DNA from: Oscillatoria sp. FACHB-1407
Lineage (GTDB): Bacteria > Cyanobacteriota > Cyanobacteriia > Elainellales > Elainellaceae
Assembly (NCBI RefSeq): GCF_014697545.1
Contig: NZ_JACJSA010000005.1
Coordinates: 310,001 to 374,000, forward strand
DNA length: 64,000 nucleotides
Direction of reading: 5' to 3'
The notes below the pieces were generated by a model. It searched no databases, was not told where the DNA came from, and was given only the letters and a program-made list of their open reading frames with translations. Of this stretch, positions 34,523-43,337 are shown in pieces. Every line of letters begins with the position of its first letter. The stretch's first letter is position 1. A program made the position numbers and the translations under genes.

Positions 34523-37168
34523 GTGAGCAAACAAGACCGACCAAGACAGGATCATACCTCCGGTCAGCCTTCGCATTTGCCCAATTCCGTACCACCTCCA
34601 GTTAAGGTCAAGGTTTTGGTTTCCCAAAAGCCACCCCGCCGAGCCTCAGATCCTCCCCCAAACAAGTCTCCGTCAGACTCCTCCAATGCCTCTGGTGTCC
34701 GGGTACTGGTGTCGTCTCGTGGTCACCGTAAAGCCTCAAAAACCAAGGTTGACACTGCGTCCTCTCCCCCTCCTTCCCGCAGTTCGGATATCAAGATTTT
34801 GGTGTCGTCAGAGCCTCCACCCCCCTCCTTTCCAGAGTTGGAAGAGTGGGAGGACGATGGCGACGAGACGGATCAGGCACCCATTCGGATTCTGGCATCC
34901 TCCGAACCCCGCCCTACCCATCCGGCGATCGCGGCTCTGGGATTCACTGCCAGTTGGCTGGGCATTGCGGCTCTCGTCGCAGGAGGAGGTTGGTTAGCCG
35001 TTCAACTGATCATTAACCCTGGCTCAATTAGCTGGATGCAGTGGATGTTTCCAGAGAGCAGCCGAGGCGCATTTTTAGAGGAAAACGCACCGCGATCGCT
35101 CTCTCAAATTCGGGCTCAGGCAAAAGCCGCAGGGCTGTATTTAGGACAACCTTTTCCTCTGGCAGACTCCGGCGATCTGATCATTCCGGTGTCAGATCAA
35201 ATGTCTCCCTGTAGCGGGTTAGAAGCAACGCCTACAGCCAGTTGTGGCGAAATTAGCGAACTGCATGTCTATCGACCGTTTACCGCTGCTCCGCTGCGTG
35301 AGGTCAAGTATGAACTGGTCGATCGCCTTGCTATGCCCGGTTTAGATGAATATTTTGTGGTGGCTCCATTGACAGGCACCACGGGTGATGAAGGTTCATC
35401 GCGTCGCCTCCGAATGACAACCGTCAGCGCGATTAGTGGCTCGGCTCCCGAAACTGGCATCTGGTTTCAGGTCAGTGGTGAACGGACACGGGGCAACACC
35501 CGCATTCTCTATGGGCAAGTGATGGGCTACGATCCAGGCAAAGGGCGACTGGAAACCCGCTTGCAATGGACAAGTCCCGCCGCAGAGTTGCCCCGTTGGC
35601 GAGATGTCGTCGCAGGGGGGACTCCCGAACTGGTTGTCAATCAGACCGTGGGGCTAGAGCCAAGCTTTCAATTGCATCAGATTCAGACAACCAGCACAAC
35701 GCTGGAGCTAAAAACCGTTGACCTGACGAAACCTGCCCTTAACAATGCCACCTTTAAAAATGGACTGGTGCTAGCCCAAAGTGGTTTGTGGTCGCCTGCC
35801 CTGTCGAGCTTGGAGCAAGTCAAAGATCGCAGCCAGGGGGCCGCACCGGGGTGGTCAGCCACGGCACAGGCACAGTTTGATCTGATTCGCTTGCACGCAG
35901 AATTCACTCAGGCGCAGGCAAAGCGGGTGTGGGCAAACCCCAGCGAACAGATCACCGCCTTATTAATTGACGGTCAGTGGGCAACAGCACTCCAACAGTT
36001 TCGCAATGCTCTAAAAGATGGGCACGATCTCACCCCCCTCTTGCGCGATGATGCTCAAACGATCTGGAAACGAGTGAAAGCTGCGATCCAGGTCAACCGT
36101 CGGCAATACGATGTGCAGGCATGGGGAGCATTGACGATCGCCACAAAACAGGGACGACGAGCCGCGATCGCCTGGTTGCAATCACTCCAACCTCCCTCTC
36201 AAAATCCCAACACCGTTGATCCTCGGCTCCAGGACATTCTCACACTGCTCAACCAGATTCCTCGGTCAGATCTGCCAGCGCAGCAGAGCAACAACTTTTT
36301 GGGGTTCGCCACTCCAATCTCTAGCATTACCCCTCGTGAGTGGGTGATTCCAGAACCTGATACCGCTTTAGAACCGGGGGAACAACAGTGGTATCGAGTG
36401 CAGATCACGCGCTTTCATAACGGTCAACGCTGGTGGCGATCGCCCTTTACCAATCTCAATCTCCCGGCGTTAGGCATTGCCAACCAATTATGGGAAGACC
36501 TGGGACTTGCCAGCAATCCCACGTTTCAAATCGCTTTTTGGTCAACAGAGGGACAATTCCAAACCCTATCTGTCAGTGCCAAAGCCATTCGCTTTAACAA
36601 CGGCACATTACAGGTGTTAGCCCTGGGAGACAAGTTACCCGACACCACCAGTCGCGCCGCTCAACCTCTGGTCATGACAACCGATAATCTCCAATGGGTA
36701 GAACCGTCCTATGCCATGACCTTAACTGACTTTAGCTATCAGCAACCGGACTGGATGCCAATTTTATTACCTAAAACCTGGCAAATCCTACAAGAGGCAG
36801 GCTATGTCACCACTACCAAAATGCCTACCCAGGAAGAAATGCTACAAGCGATGGGAGTCTGGTCTATGCAACTGATCGACCTAACCGACAACGAGCAACC
36901 TGAAATGGTTCTCACTGTTCAACCTACTTTTCTGGCTAGCTCTACCTATGTTGAAGCCAGTGCAACCAATGCGTTGCAAACTGCCCCATCCTACACATTG
37001 GTCTTTTCAGATCAGGGCGATGTGATTTACAACGATGTGGGTGATAGGGAAGCAACCCTGTTGGCGATCGCCACTCTGATAGACGATCCATTGCCAATGC
37101 TGATCGTAGATGCGGAGCCACGCTACGAAATCAAACAGTGGTCACCCCAAAATCGCCGATTTCAGTAA
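34523..37168 (+). CDS. Large single-span protein of unknown function, 881 residues
   Basis: GTG start at 34523 with GAGGG nine bases upstream, 10 bases after the glycosyltransferase stop. Residues 1-135 are Ser/Pro-rich and disordered, with repeated IKILVSS/VRVLVSS/IRILASS blocks (four occurrences of a V/I-L-V/A-S-S motif). A transmembrane segment lies at about 138-162. The rest (about 700 residues) is a soluble domain beginning LSQIRAQAKAAGLYLGQPF and likely outside the cytoplasm. No catalytic motif recognised. Its pairing with a glycosyltransferase suggests a role in polysaccharide handling, which is inference only. Confidence 0.75.
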   Translation: MSKQDRPRQDHTSGQPSHLPNSVPPPVKVKVLVSQKPPRRASDPPPNKSPSDSSNASGVRVLVSSRGHRKASKTKVDTASSPPPSRSSDIKILVSSEPPPPSFPELEEWEDDGDETDQAPIRILASSEPRPTHPAIAALGFTASWLGIAALVAGGGWLAVQLIINPGSISWMQWMFPESSRGAFLEENAPRSLSQIRAQAKAAGLYLGQPFPLADSGDLIIPVSDQMSPCSGLEATPTASCGEISELHVYRPFTAAPLREVKYELVDRLAMPGLDEYFVVAPLTGTTGDEGSSRRLRMTTVSAISGSAPETGIWFQVSGERTRGNTRILYGQVMGYDPGKGRLETRLQWTSPAAELPRWRDVVAGGTPELVVNQTVGLEPSFQLHQIQTTSTTLELKTVDLTKPALNNATFKNGLVLAQSGLWSPALSSLEQVKDRSQGAAPGWSATAQAQFDLIRLHAEFTQAQAKRVWANPSEQITALLIDGQWATALQQFRNALKDGHDLTPLLRDDAQTIWKRVKAAIQVNRRQYDVQAWGALTIATKQGRRAAIAWLQSLQPPSQNPNTVDPRLQDILTLLNQIPRSDLPAQQSNNFLGFATPISSITPREWVIPEPDTALEPGEQQWYRVQITRFHNGQRWWRSPFTNLNLPALGIANQLWEDLGLASNPTFQIAFWSTEGQFQTLSVSAKAIRFNNGTLQVLALGDKLPDTTSRAAQPLVMTTDNLQWVEPSYAMTLTDFSYQQPDWMPILLPKTWQILQEAGYVTTTKMPTQEEMLQAMGVWSMQLIDLTDNEQPEMVLTVQPTFLASSTYVEASATNALQTAPSYTLVFSDQGDVIYNDVGDREATLLAIATLIDDPLPMLIVDAEPRYEIKQWSPQNRRFQ

Positions 37169-37176
37169 TGCTCGAC

Positions 37177-37707
37177 TTACCGCTGCCCTAAGAGCGATCG
37201 CAACCTGACCTTGCTGGCAACGTACCAGGGGAGTTGATAGTGCTCTGCCATCACCCACAACACCAGCACCAGATGCACCAAAAAGGTACAGCCCACCCAC
37301 ACCATTGGGAACCACGCCCAGGGACTACCCGGCAACGGTGGAAAGGTGTAAGCCGACAACCAGACGATCGCCGATGGCAAACCAACTAACAACACCCCTA
37401 TTAGCCAGATCATCATCGTCAGGTTGAAATCATCCTGATAAGCAACCTGCCAGTTACGCCCATTCCACCGCCATGACATCGGTTGAGAGCTATCGACCAC
37501 CTGTACCGACTGCTCTGGCAAGTTCGCCGTGAAGATGTGGCGACAAAAATCGCAGGCAAAGGCATCCATCAGGGTCAACCCTGTAATCTGACCATGCCGA
37601 CAAATTGGACAGATATAGGTTTCCTGATAGCTCAATTGGCGATCGCCAGAGCGAGCGGTTTGAGTCGGTTTTTTAGGATTTTGCTCAGAAAATGGCATTA
37701 TGGACAT
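37177..37707 (-). CDS. Zinc-ribbon membrane protein, 176 residues
   Basis: Two cysteine pairs, CPIC (33-36) and CDFC (53-56), form a likely zinc ribbon. A segment with SWRWNGRNWQ follows, then two transmembrane helices (about 96-120 and 135-155). The tail is basic. Such small ribbon-plus-TM proteins are common cyanobacterial hypotheticals. It converges with the 881-residue gene, 8 bases apart. The start could also be the ATG three codons later (37698), which has GGA eight bases upstream. Confidence 0.7.
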   Translation of the reverse strand: MSIMPFSEQNPKKPTQTARSGDRQLSYQETYICPICRHGQITGLTLMDAFACDFCRHIFTANLPEQSVQVVDSSQPMSWRWNGRNWQVAYQDDFNLTMMIWLIGVLLVGLPSAIVWLSAYTFPPLPGSPWAWFPMVWVGCTFLVHLVLVLWVMAEHYQLPWYVASKVRLRSLLGQR

Positions 37708-38217
37708 CCATTAGCACTTGGGTTATCAGACGCTCTGCCTACTGCTGCAAACCTGGTTGACTGACAAAACTCCTAACGCTGATGATTGAAAACCGCGCCT
37801 GGAGAAGCAAAACCCGACTTCCAGGGTTAGAGGACAATTTCTGTAGTCTGCGGAGGCAGACTTTGCTCTTGTAACAGCGGTTTCAACCGCCATGAGCAGA
37901 AAAATCAGGCTGCAAACACCAAGACATTAGACGCAGTGTAACAACCCTTGTCTGAAACGGGGCAATAATTTAGGGTGATCTTTTGAAAATAAAAGCTACA
38001 GAGCAGGTGTAGGGGCATTTCGTGAAATGCCCTTATAAAAGTATTAATGTGTAACCCAAACTTATGAAAATGGTATTAGTAGTTGGCGCGTTAGTGCGAT
38101 CGCAGAGAATCGAGACTTTACAGATCAAGTCTTAATAGAGCATTGCATAGATGTTAGAAACAAAGGATTAGAGGGAAAGTTGGATATTGACAGAGTTATT
38201 CTATCCCTCTAAGTAAT
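37708..38217. other. Intergenic region with repeat fragments and a start-proximal hairpin
   Basis: A family B fragment (about 37819-37894) and a family C core (38006-38039, ATTTCGTGAAAT variant) are present. A 9-base perfect stem TTAGAGGGA / TCCCTCTAA (38168-38176 with 38204-38212) ends six bases before the start codon at 38218. A 50-codon open stretch without a start codon runs from about 38052 to 38213 and may be a gene remnant. Confidence 0.45.
38168..38212 (+). promoter_or_regulatory. Leader hairpin before the EcsC-like gene
   Basis: The nine-base arms TTAGAGGGA and TCCCTCTAA are fully complementary with a 27-base loop. The right arm ends six bases before the ATG at 38218, where a ribosome site should be, and no GGAG-like site is seen there. 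It could limit ribosome access, or be the end of an upstream transcription unit. No T-run follows. Confidence 0.4.
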
Positions 38218-39189
38218 ATGATTTCACCCCAGGTAAACCTTCTTTCTAATGCTAAGAAAGGGGACGCTTATGCAATCAATCAATTAATCAACTATCTCCT
38301 GGAACCCAAGGGTATTACATCTGAAGTTAAGATAGAAGGTGGCTATTTACACCTCATATTACCATCTAGAGAAGCTCTGGATTTAGAGCAATTGACTTCA
38401 TATATAAAAACGGTTCTTAAACCACTTAATCTAACTCGTTTAAAGGGTGCTAAAATTCGGGGAGGATATAGGAATAAAAACCAAAAAGAGTTTGCAGTTT
38501 GGTCATGGGAACTAAGTAGTTTAGAACTCGATTGGTCAATAAATGACTTTGATGATAAGAATTTAAGTGAAGAGGGATTACAAGAAAAACTTGCACGTAA
38601 AATGATCGGACTATTTGAGTCCGTAGTAGAAGAACGTAAAAAGTATTACAAAAATAATCCAAGTAAGATTCCTAGATTAAAAGATATTCAATCAATTATT
38701 TCTGGTAACGCAAATAAAAACTCAGCTATTTCTGGAGGTCTCAATATTATTCCCGGACCGATTGGTGTGGCAGCAGCTATTCCAGAAATATTGTTGGTTA
38801 TTCGAAATCAAATTGTCATGATTTATGACATTGGGATCGCTTATGGTCAAGAAAAAGCTTTGAGTAAAGAACTTTTGGTTGCTGTTTTTGCTTATGCATT
38901 AGGACGAGGTGGTTTGGGAGTACTCATTGTTCAAGGTGGAAAGGTGCTCGTTAAACAAATTTCGGCTAGGCTCTTCCCAAAAATTGTGCAGATAGTAGCA
39001 GGACGATTAGCTCAACGGTTTGTCAGTTCGATGGTTGGTAAATGGCTACCTGTTGTTGGAGCTGCTGCAATGGCTACATGGTCAAATATTGCTACCCGTG
39101 AAATTGGGAGGAAAGCGGTTGAGCTGTTCGAGAAGAAAATAGAATATTCATCTGAATTTTTGGAAGAGCTCGATGTTATCGAAGCTTAG
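38218..39189 (+). CDS. EcsC-like protein, AT-rich, probably acquired
   Basis: A 323-residue protein. Residues 150-290 hold glycine/alanine-rich hydrophobic helices (GGLNIIPGPIGVAAAIPEIL, then IYDIGIAYG, FAYALGRGGLGVLIVQGG). This pattern is seen in EcsC-like and TerB-associated membrane proteins. The N-terminal 145 residues are soluble and charged. Codon use is AT-rich and there is no full HIP1 octamer inside, unlike the neighbours, so horizontal transfer is likely. No phage, toxin or transposase gene flanks it. Function unknown; in other bacteria such proteins often sit in accessory islands. Confidence 0.65.
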   Translation: MISPQVNLLSNAKKGDAYAINQLINYLLEPKGITSEVKIEGGYLHLILPSREALDLEQLTSYIKTVLKPLNLTRLKGAKIRGGYRNKNQKEFAVWSWELSSLELDWSINDFDDKNLSEEGLQEKLARKMIGLFESVVEERKKYYKNNPSKIPRLKDIQSIISGNANKNSAISGGLNIIPGPIGVAAAIPEILLVIRNQIVMIYDIGIAYGQEKALSKELLVAVFAYALGRGGLGVLIVQGGKVLVKQISARLFPKIVQIVAGRLAQRFVSSMVGKWLPVVGAAAMATWSNIATREIGRKAVELFEKKIEYSSEFLEELDVIEA

Positions 39190-39302
39190 TTTGCCAGTTT
39201 AATAGCATGGGCTGATCTGAAGCATGTTGGTTGATTGGCGCGATCGCTACAATCTGAAATGGACTCTCTAACTAATTTTGTTTGTGATCGCCCAGCAGCA
39301 TT

Positions 39303-40076
39303 ATGAGCAAGCCTAATATCAAACGGTCAAGAGTTGCCCGTGCATTCAATCGGCGCGAAGTACTCAGTTTTCTAGGAGCAACGACATCTGTTTGGCTGGC
39401 GGGATGTTTTCGCAGTCCATCTAGTGCAGATCAAGTATCGGCTCAAACCTCTGTCCCAGCGACTCCTTCTTCAACCCAGACAGTGACCACAGCTTCCATT
39501 TGTGTGGTTAGACCCCAACAAACGGAAGGTCCCTTTTTTGTTGACGATAATCTAAACCGCTCTGATATTCGATCTGATCCGTCCAGTGGAGTGATCAAAG
39601 CTGGTGCCCCGCTTCAGCTTGTGTTTCAGGTTAGCCAGGTCAGTAATGGAGCCTGTACCCCACTCAGAGATGCCATTGTGGATGTGTGGCACTGCGATGC
39701 CGAAGGGGTTTATTCCGATGTGGGCAATGCTGTCGGACAAAAATTCTTACGGGGTTCCCAGGTCACAACTGCGGATGGAACCGCCCAATTTGTCACAATT
39801 TATCCTGGCTGGTATCCCGGCAGAGCGGTTCACATCCATTTCAAAATTCGGGGTACTTCTCCCTCGTCGAACTACGAATTTACCTCACAACTGTATTTTG
39901 ATGATGCGTTGACCGACCAGATTCTCGCTCGATCGCCCTATGCTGTCAGAGGAGCAGGAAACGTCCGAAACGATCAAGATGGTCTTTTTCGTCGGGGTGG
40001 CGAGCAGTTAATTGTACCCGTTGTGCAGGAGGGCGATCGCTACGTTGGTCGATTCAACATTGGTCTTGAACTGTAA
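39303..40076 (+). CDS. Intradiol ring-cleavage dioxygenase-like lipoprotein
   Basis: A 257-residue protein. The N-terminus has NRREVLSFLG (twin Arg 17-18) followed by a hydrophobic stretch and lipobox LAGC (Cys35), so export by Tat and lipid anchoring are both plausible. The mature part is a catechol/protocatechuate dioxygenase fold: RPQQTEGPFFVDD, IVDVWHCDAEGVYSD (Tyr137), then IYPGWYPGRAVHIHFKI with candidate ligand tyrosine and His177/His179 for ferric iron. These cytoplasmic-type residues are intact, so activity is possible. Substrate unknown; no aromatic-degradation genes are nearby. Confidence 0.85.
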   Translation: MSKPNIKRSRVARAFNRREVLSFLGATTSVWLAGCFRSPSSADQVSAQTSVPATPSSTQTVTTASICVVRPQQTEGPFFVDDNLNRSDIRSDPSSGVIKAGAPLQLVFQVSQVSNGACTPLRDAIVDVWHCDAEGVYSDVGNAVGQKFLRGSQVTTADGTAQFVTIYPGWYPGRAVHIHFKIRGTSPSSNYEFTSQLYFDDALTDQILARSPYAVRGAGNVRNDQDGLFRRGGEQLIVPVVQEGDRYVGRFNIGLEL

Positions 40077-40090
40077 TCCCTGGAGGGACA

Positions 40091-40870
40091 CTAAAGATTT
40101 CCTACAGTTCTGACCGTTTCAACACCATCTTGCACCAAAACAACTCTCGGCTCACCGTCAGCTGTCATCTCAATTCGATTGACCAAAATCCTACCGTTTG
40201 CCAGATACTCCCCTGCCCGGACGTAGCGACTGCTCTGCTCATTGGGCACCTGCACGATCGCACTAACTGTATCACCGACCTGTACCACTCCAGTAACCAC
40301 AACCGATTCCGCTAAGCGATTGGGAATGGCTTGAGGGCTGGGTCGCACTGCCACCGCTTGAGACTGAGCTGGTTGTCGTGCTGGTACAGGAGCAGGCGAT
40401 CGCGCTGGAACTGGAGCCGACTGAGCCGGGGCGGTAGCCACAGGCGCAGAGGATCGTGCCGGAGCCGCGGCAATCGGTTGAACCGAAGTGGGAAGGGGAA
40501 CCGTCCGAACTACCCTTGGTGCCGGAGGAACAGGGACAGGCAGAAGGGCAGAATCAAGCGTGGGGGGTACGGGAGGAAGCGATCGCTCAGTCGCACTGAC
40601 TCTGACGGAGGGTAGGGCATCTTGGGCAGACGTCCCTGTAGAATTCAACCCCGCCGGGGGTACGGAGGATAACTCAGGAATCAGCTGGGGCGGATTAGCA
40701 GCGGTATCCGTCAGCAGATCGCGAAATGGTTTACCAGCGATTGCTTCTCCAGGAGAAGCCGGAGAAGATGCAACCGTTGCAGGGGATGATTCCACTGTCA
40801 CTTGCCCTGAACATCCGGCTAGCGCGATTATCAACCCCAACAGACTCAACTGCGATCGCTGAAACGCCAT
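40091..40870 (-). CDS. Pro/Ala-rich lipoprotein, 259 residues
   Basis: The ATG at 40870 gives a lipoprotein signal (MAFQRSQLSLLGLIIALAGC, lipobox LAGC at 17-20) with GGTGG six to ten bases upstream. An upstream frame to 40966 would bury the signal. Most of the chain is a Pro/Ala/Ser/Val linker (residues 30-190). The last 75 residues form a small beta domain (VVVTGVVQVGDTVSAIVQVP, then RYVRAGEYLANGRILVNRIEM) reminiscent of PilP-like or SH3-like modules. The domain assignment is tentative. It converges with the dioxygenase gene. Confidence 0.72.
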   Translation of the reverse strand: MAFQRSQLSLLGLIIALAGCSGQVTVESSPATVASSPASPGEAIAGKPFRDLLTDTAANPPQLIPELSSVPPAGLNSTGTSAQDALPSVRVSATERSLPPVPPTLDSALLPVPVPPAPRVVRTVPLPTSVQPIAAAPARSSAPVATAPAQSAPVPARSPAPVPARQPAQSQAVAVRPSPQAIPNRLAESVVVTGVVQVGDTVSAIVQVPNEQSSRYVRAGEYLANGRILVNRIEMTADGEPRVVLVQDGVETVRTVGNL

Positions 40871-41082
40871 ATTCACCACCTTTAAACCCTCCATCACAGA
40901 GTAACCTCTACGGCAAAACAGAGACATCCGTGATTTGAGACGATGATGTAGCAAACGGGTGTTCACATCAAGCAGACTAGCTTAGGTTTAGCCAGTTCAC
41001 TCTCGTTAATTGGACTAATCTAAGTTCGAGATCAAGAGCTTGGCGGTTAAACCACCAACCCCTTCACCCAAAATATGTTCGA

Positions 41083-41343
41083 TTAGTTGGAGATATTGCT
41101 GCCTACAGCCACCAATCGACGCTGCTTCAGGGTTTGCAATTCCTGTAAGAGGGCTTCAGCCTCAGCTCTGAGATGCAACAGCTCGACCTGATGATCGACC
41201 TGATATGGAAGCTTAACATCTCCAAGCGAAGCGGCACGGGCTGAATCAACTTTGGAGGAATTGGAAGAAACCGCTTGAGGCTCGGTTTCGGATTGGCGGT
41301 CAACTACCGCAGCGTTAGAAACTTGCAATGAACGGCTGGTCAT
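41083..41343 (-). CDS. Small coiled-coil hypothetical protein, 86 residues
   Basis: Residues 48-78 form one amphipathic helix (VDHQVELLHLRAEAEALLQE then LQTLKQRR) after a Ser-rich N-terminus. CAGG lies six bases before the ATG at 41343. It is likely a conserved cyanobacterial hypothetical; nothing else can be said. It stands alone between a lipoprotein gene on the same strand and thrC on the other. Confidence 0.6.
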   Translation of the reverse strand: MTSRSLQVSNAAVVDRQSETEPQAVSSNSSKVDSARAASLGDVKLPYQVDHQVELLHLRAEAEALLQELQTLKQRRLVAVGSNISN

Positions 41344-41598
41344 TAGAACCTGACTAGTTATTAATACTCACTCACACAATAAGGGAATTGTAACGTAAAT
41401 CCCACACTTGATTGTATTACATGTATCGAATTGTGTAATTTTTAGTGTGTCGGTTCCACAACTGGTCGCAAAATTGCGATCGCTCAGGGCTTTGATGTCC
41501 TGGTAACGACGCATATTGTTATCTTCCGTGATTCTCAACTTTCATCCCTGAATCGCGTCAGGATACACTGAAGATCCGCTAGATGGTGTAGAAGTACT

Positions 41599-42720
41599 GT
41601 GACTTTAAGTTTGTCATCCCAAAGCTTGTCATCCGATCAAAATGGCATGATGTCGCCTCAAGCTCGCCCCTGGCAGGGCTTGATTGAGGCATATCGTCCT
41701 TATTTACCTGTAACTGAGCAAACCCCTGTTGTAACGCTTTATGAAGGCAACACCCCATTAATCCCGGTGCCAGCGATCGCCGCTCAAATTGGCAAGGATG
41801 TGAAGGTGTTTGCCAAATTTGACGGACTCAACCCCACGGGCAGCTTTAAAGACCGGGGCATGACGATGGCAATCTCGAAGGCAAAAGAAGCTGGAGCAGA
41901 AGCAGTCATTTGTGCTAGCACAGGCAATACCTCTGCTGCTGCCGCCGCCTATGCTCGTCGGGGTGGGATGCGGGCATTTGTACTGATCCCCGATGGCTAC
42001 GTCGCTGTGGGTAAGCTCGCGCAGGCGTTGTTGTACGGTGCAGAAGTGTTAGCCATTAAGGGCAACTTCGATCGCGCTCTAGCGATTGTCCGGGAGATGG
42101 CAGACCACTATCCCATCACACTGGTCAATTCCGTCAATCCCTATCGGTTGGAAGGGCAAAAAACCGCTGCCTTTGAAATTGTGGATGCATTAGGTACAGC
42201 ACCCGATTGGCTTTGCATTCCGGTGGGCAATGCGGGTAACATCACCGCCTATTGGATGGGGTTCTGCCAATATCACCAGGAAGGAATGAGCAATCGCCTC
42301 CCCCGCATGATGGGGTTCCAGGCGGCAGGAGCGTCGCCTCTGGTCACAGGGCACCCCGTTGAGTACCCTGAAACCGTTGCCACGGCTATTCGCATTGGCA
42401 ACCCTGCCAGTTGGCAACAGGCGATCGCCGCCAGAGATGCCAGTCAGGGGCAGTTTAACGCCGTTACAGATGACGAAATTTTGGCAGCTTATCGCCTTCT
42501 AGCATCACAGGAAGGTATCTTTTGCGAACCTGCCAGTGCCGCTTCTGTCGCTGGTCTGTTGAAGGTGAAGGATCAGGTTCCCGTGGGTGCAACCATTGTT
42601 TGCGTCCTCACCGGGAACGGCTTAAAAGACCCCGATACAGCTATCAAACACTGTGAGAACCAGTTCAAACCAGGGATTGAACCTGATTTAGCGTCGGTAG
42701 CTCAAGTGATGGGTTTTTAG
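41599..42720 (+). CDS. thrC: Threonine synthase
   Basis: A 373-residue PLP enzyme converting O-phosphohomoserine to threonine. Visible: [11 protein letters not shown] with the PLP lysine (about residue 77), [20 protein letters not shown], the phosphate-binding [12 protein letters not shown], and [13 protein letters not shown]. Length fits the short bacterial class. The GTG at 41599 is the likely start, with a weak site; an ATG at 41647 is possible. The last 56 bases overlap the convergent coiled-coil gene. Confidence 0.93.
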   Translation: MTLSLSSQSLSSDQNGMMSPQARPWQGLIEAYRPYLPVTEQTPVVTLYEGNTPLIPVPAIAAQIGKDVKVFAKFDGLNPTGSFKDRGMTMAISKAKEAGAEAVICASTGNTSAAAAAYARRGGMRAFVLIPDGYVAVGKLAQALLYGAEVLAIKGNFDRALAIVREMADHYPITLVNSVNPYRLEGQKTAAFEIVDALGTAPDWLCIPVGNAGNITAYWMGFCQYHQEGMSNRLPRMMGFQAAGASPLVTGHPVEYPETVATAIRIGNPASWQQAIAARDASQGQFNAVTDDEILAAYRLLASQEGIFCEPASAASVAGLLKVKDQVPVGATIVCVLTGNGLKDPDTAIKHCENQFKPGIEPDLASVAQVMGF

Positions 42721-43240
42721 ATCCTTCCAGACGGGCTCCACCCCCGTTTCCATTGCCATGGGTATTGCCATTCATCGGAACGGGCACCGATTCTGTCGAG
42801 TTTCGTGCTGCTCGTTCTTTGGTTAACAAATCGACTGTATCTCCCAGAGCAATGGTCAGACTATTGCGAGTCTGAGTGTGGCTCTCCTGCTCTGCCTTCA
42901 ATGCCTGAGAGAGGCGATCGCACTCAAGCATCAGATCCACTAATTTTTGCTTTAGCTCAGCTTCATTCAGGTGGTTGACCTGCTGTTGCATAACAGATAC
43001 ATCAACAGAGGTATCTGTTACCTGAGGTGCTCGTTTTAGCGTTTCAAGCTCTGTTTTCAACGCTTCGATGGTCTGCTCCGCTAAATTTGCATCCGTTCGT
43101 CGTTGCTGAGCTTCCCGCTCATACAACTTGCGCCAATTTGCCGCACCTGCATAGGCTTCGTCCCGCTCTTGGCAAACCTCTGCTACTTTTTGTTGCAAAT
43201 GTTTAATTTCTGCTAACCACTGCCTGACATCTTGAGTCAT
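42665..43240 (-). CDS. Coiled-coil protein, 191 residues
   Basis: Residues 1-150 are almost wholly coiled coil ([40 protein letters not shown], then [15 protein letters not shown]). The tail is Gly/Asn-rich ([12 protein letters not shown]) and ends in a short helix. AGGAG lies upstream of the ATG at 43240. Its 3' end overlaps the 3' end of thrC by 56 bases on the other strand, so both stop codons are encoded within the partner's frame. A structural role is inferred. Confidence 0.7.
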   Translation of the reverse strand: MTQDVRQWLAEIKHLQQKVAEVCQERDEAYAGAANWRKLYEREAQQRRTDANLAEQTIEALKTELETLKRAPQVTDTSVDVSVMQQQVNHLNEAELKQKLVDLMLECDRLSQALKAEQESHTQTRNSLTIALGDTVDLLTKERAARNSTESVPVPMNGNTHGNGNGGGARLEGSKNPSLELPTLNQVQSLV

Positions 43241-43337
43241 TACCAAGGCTCCTCATGTCTGCCTACGCTAAAGGAAATATAGATAGCCCACCTATTCTTA
43301 ATGCTTAAGCTAACTTTTTAAGTCTTTAATATTACAA

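Noticed and set aside
38052-38213. Open stretch before the EcsC-like gene
   Set aside because: About 50 codons without a start codon; could be a gene remnant but not a gene as it stands.
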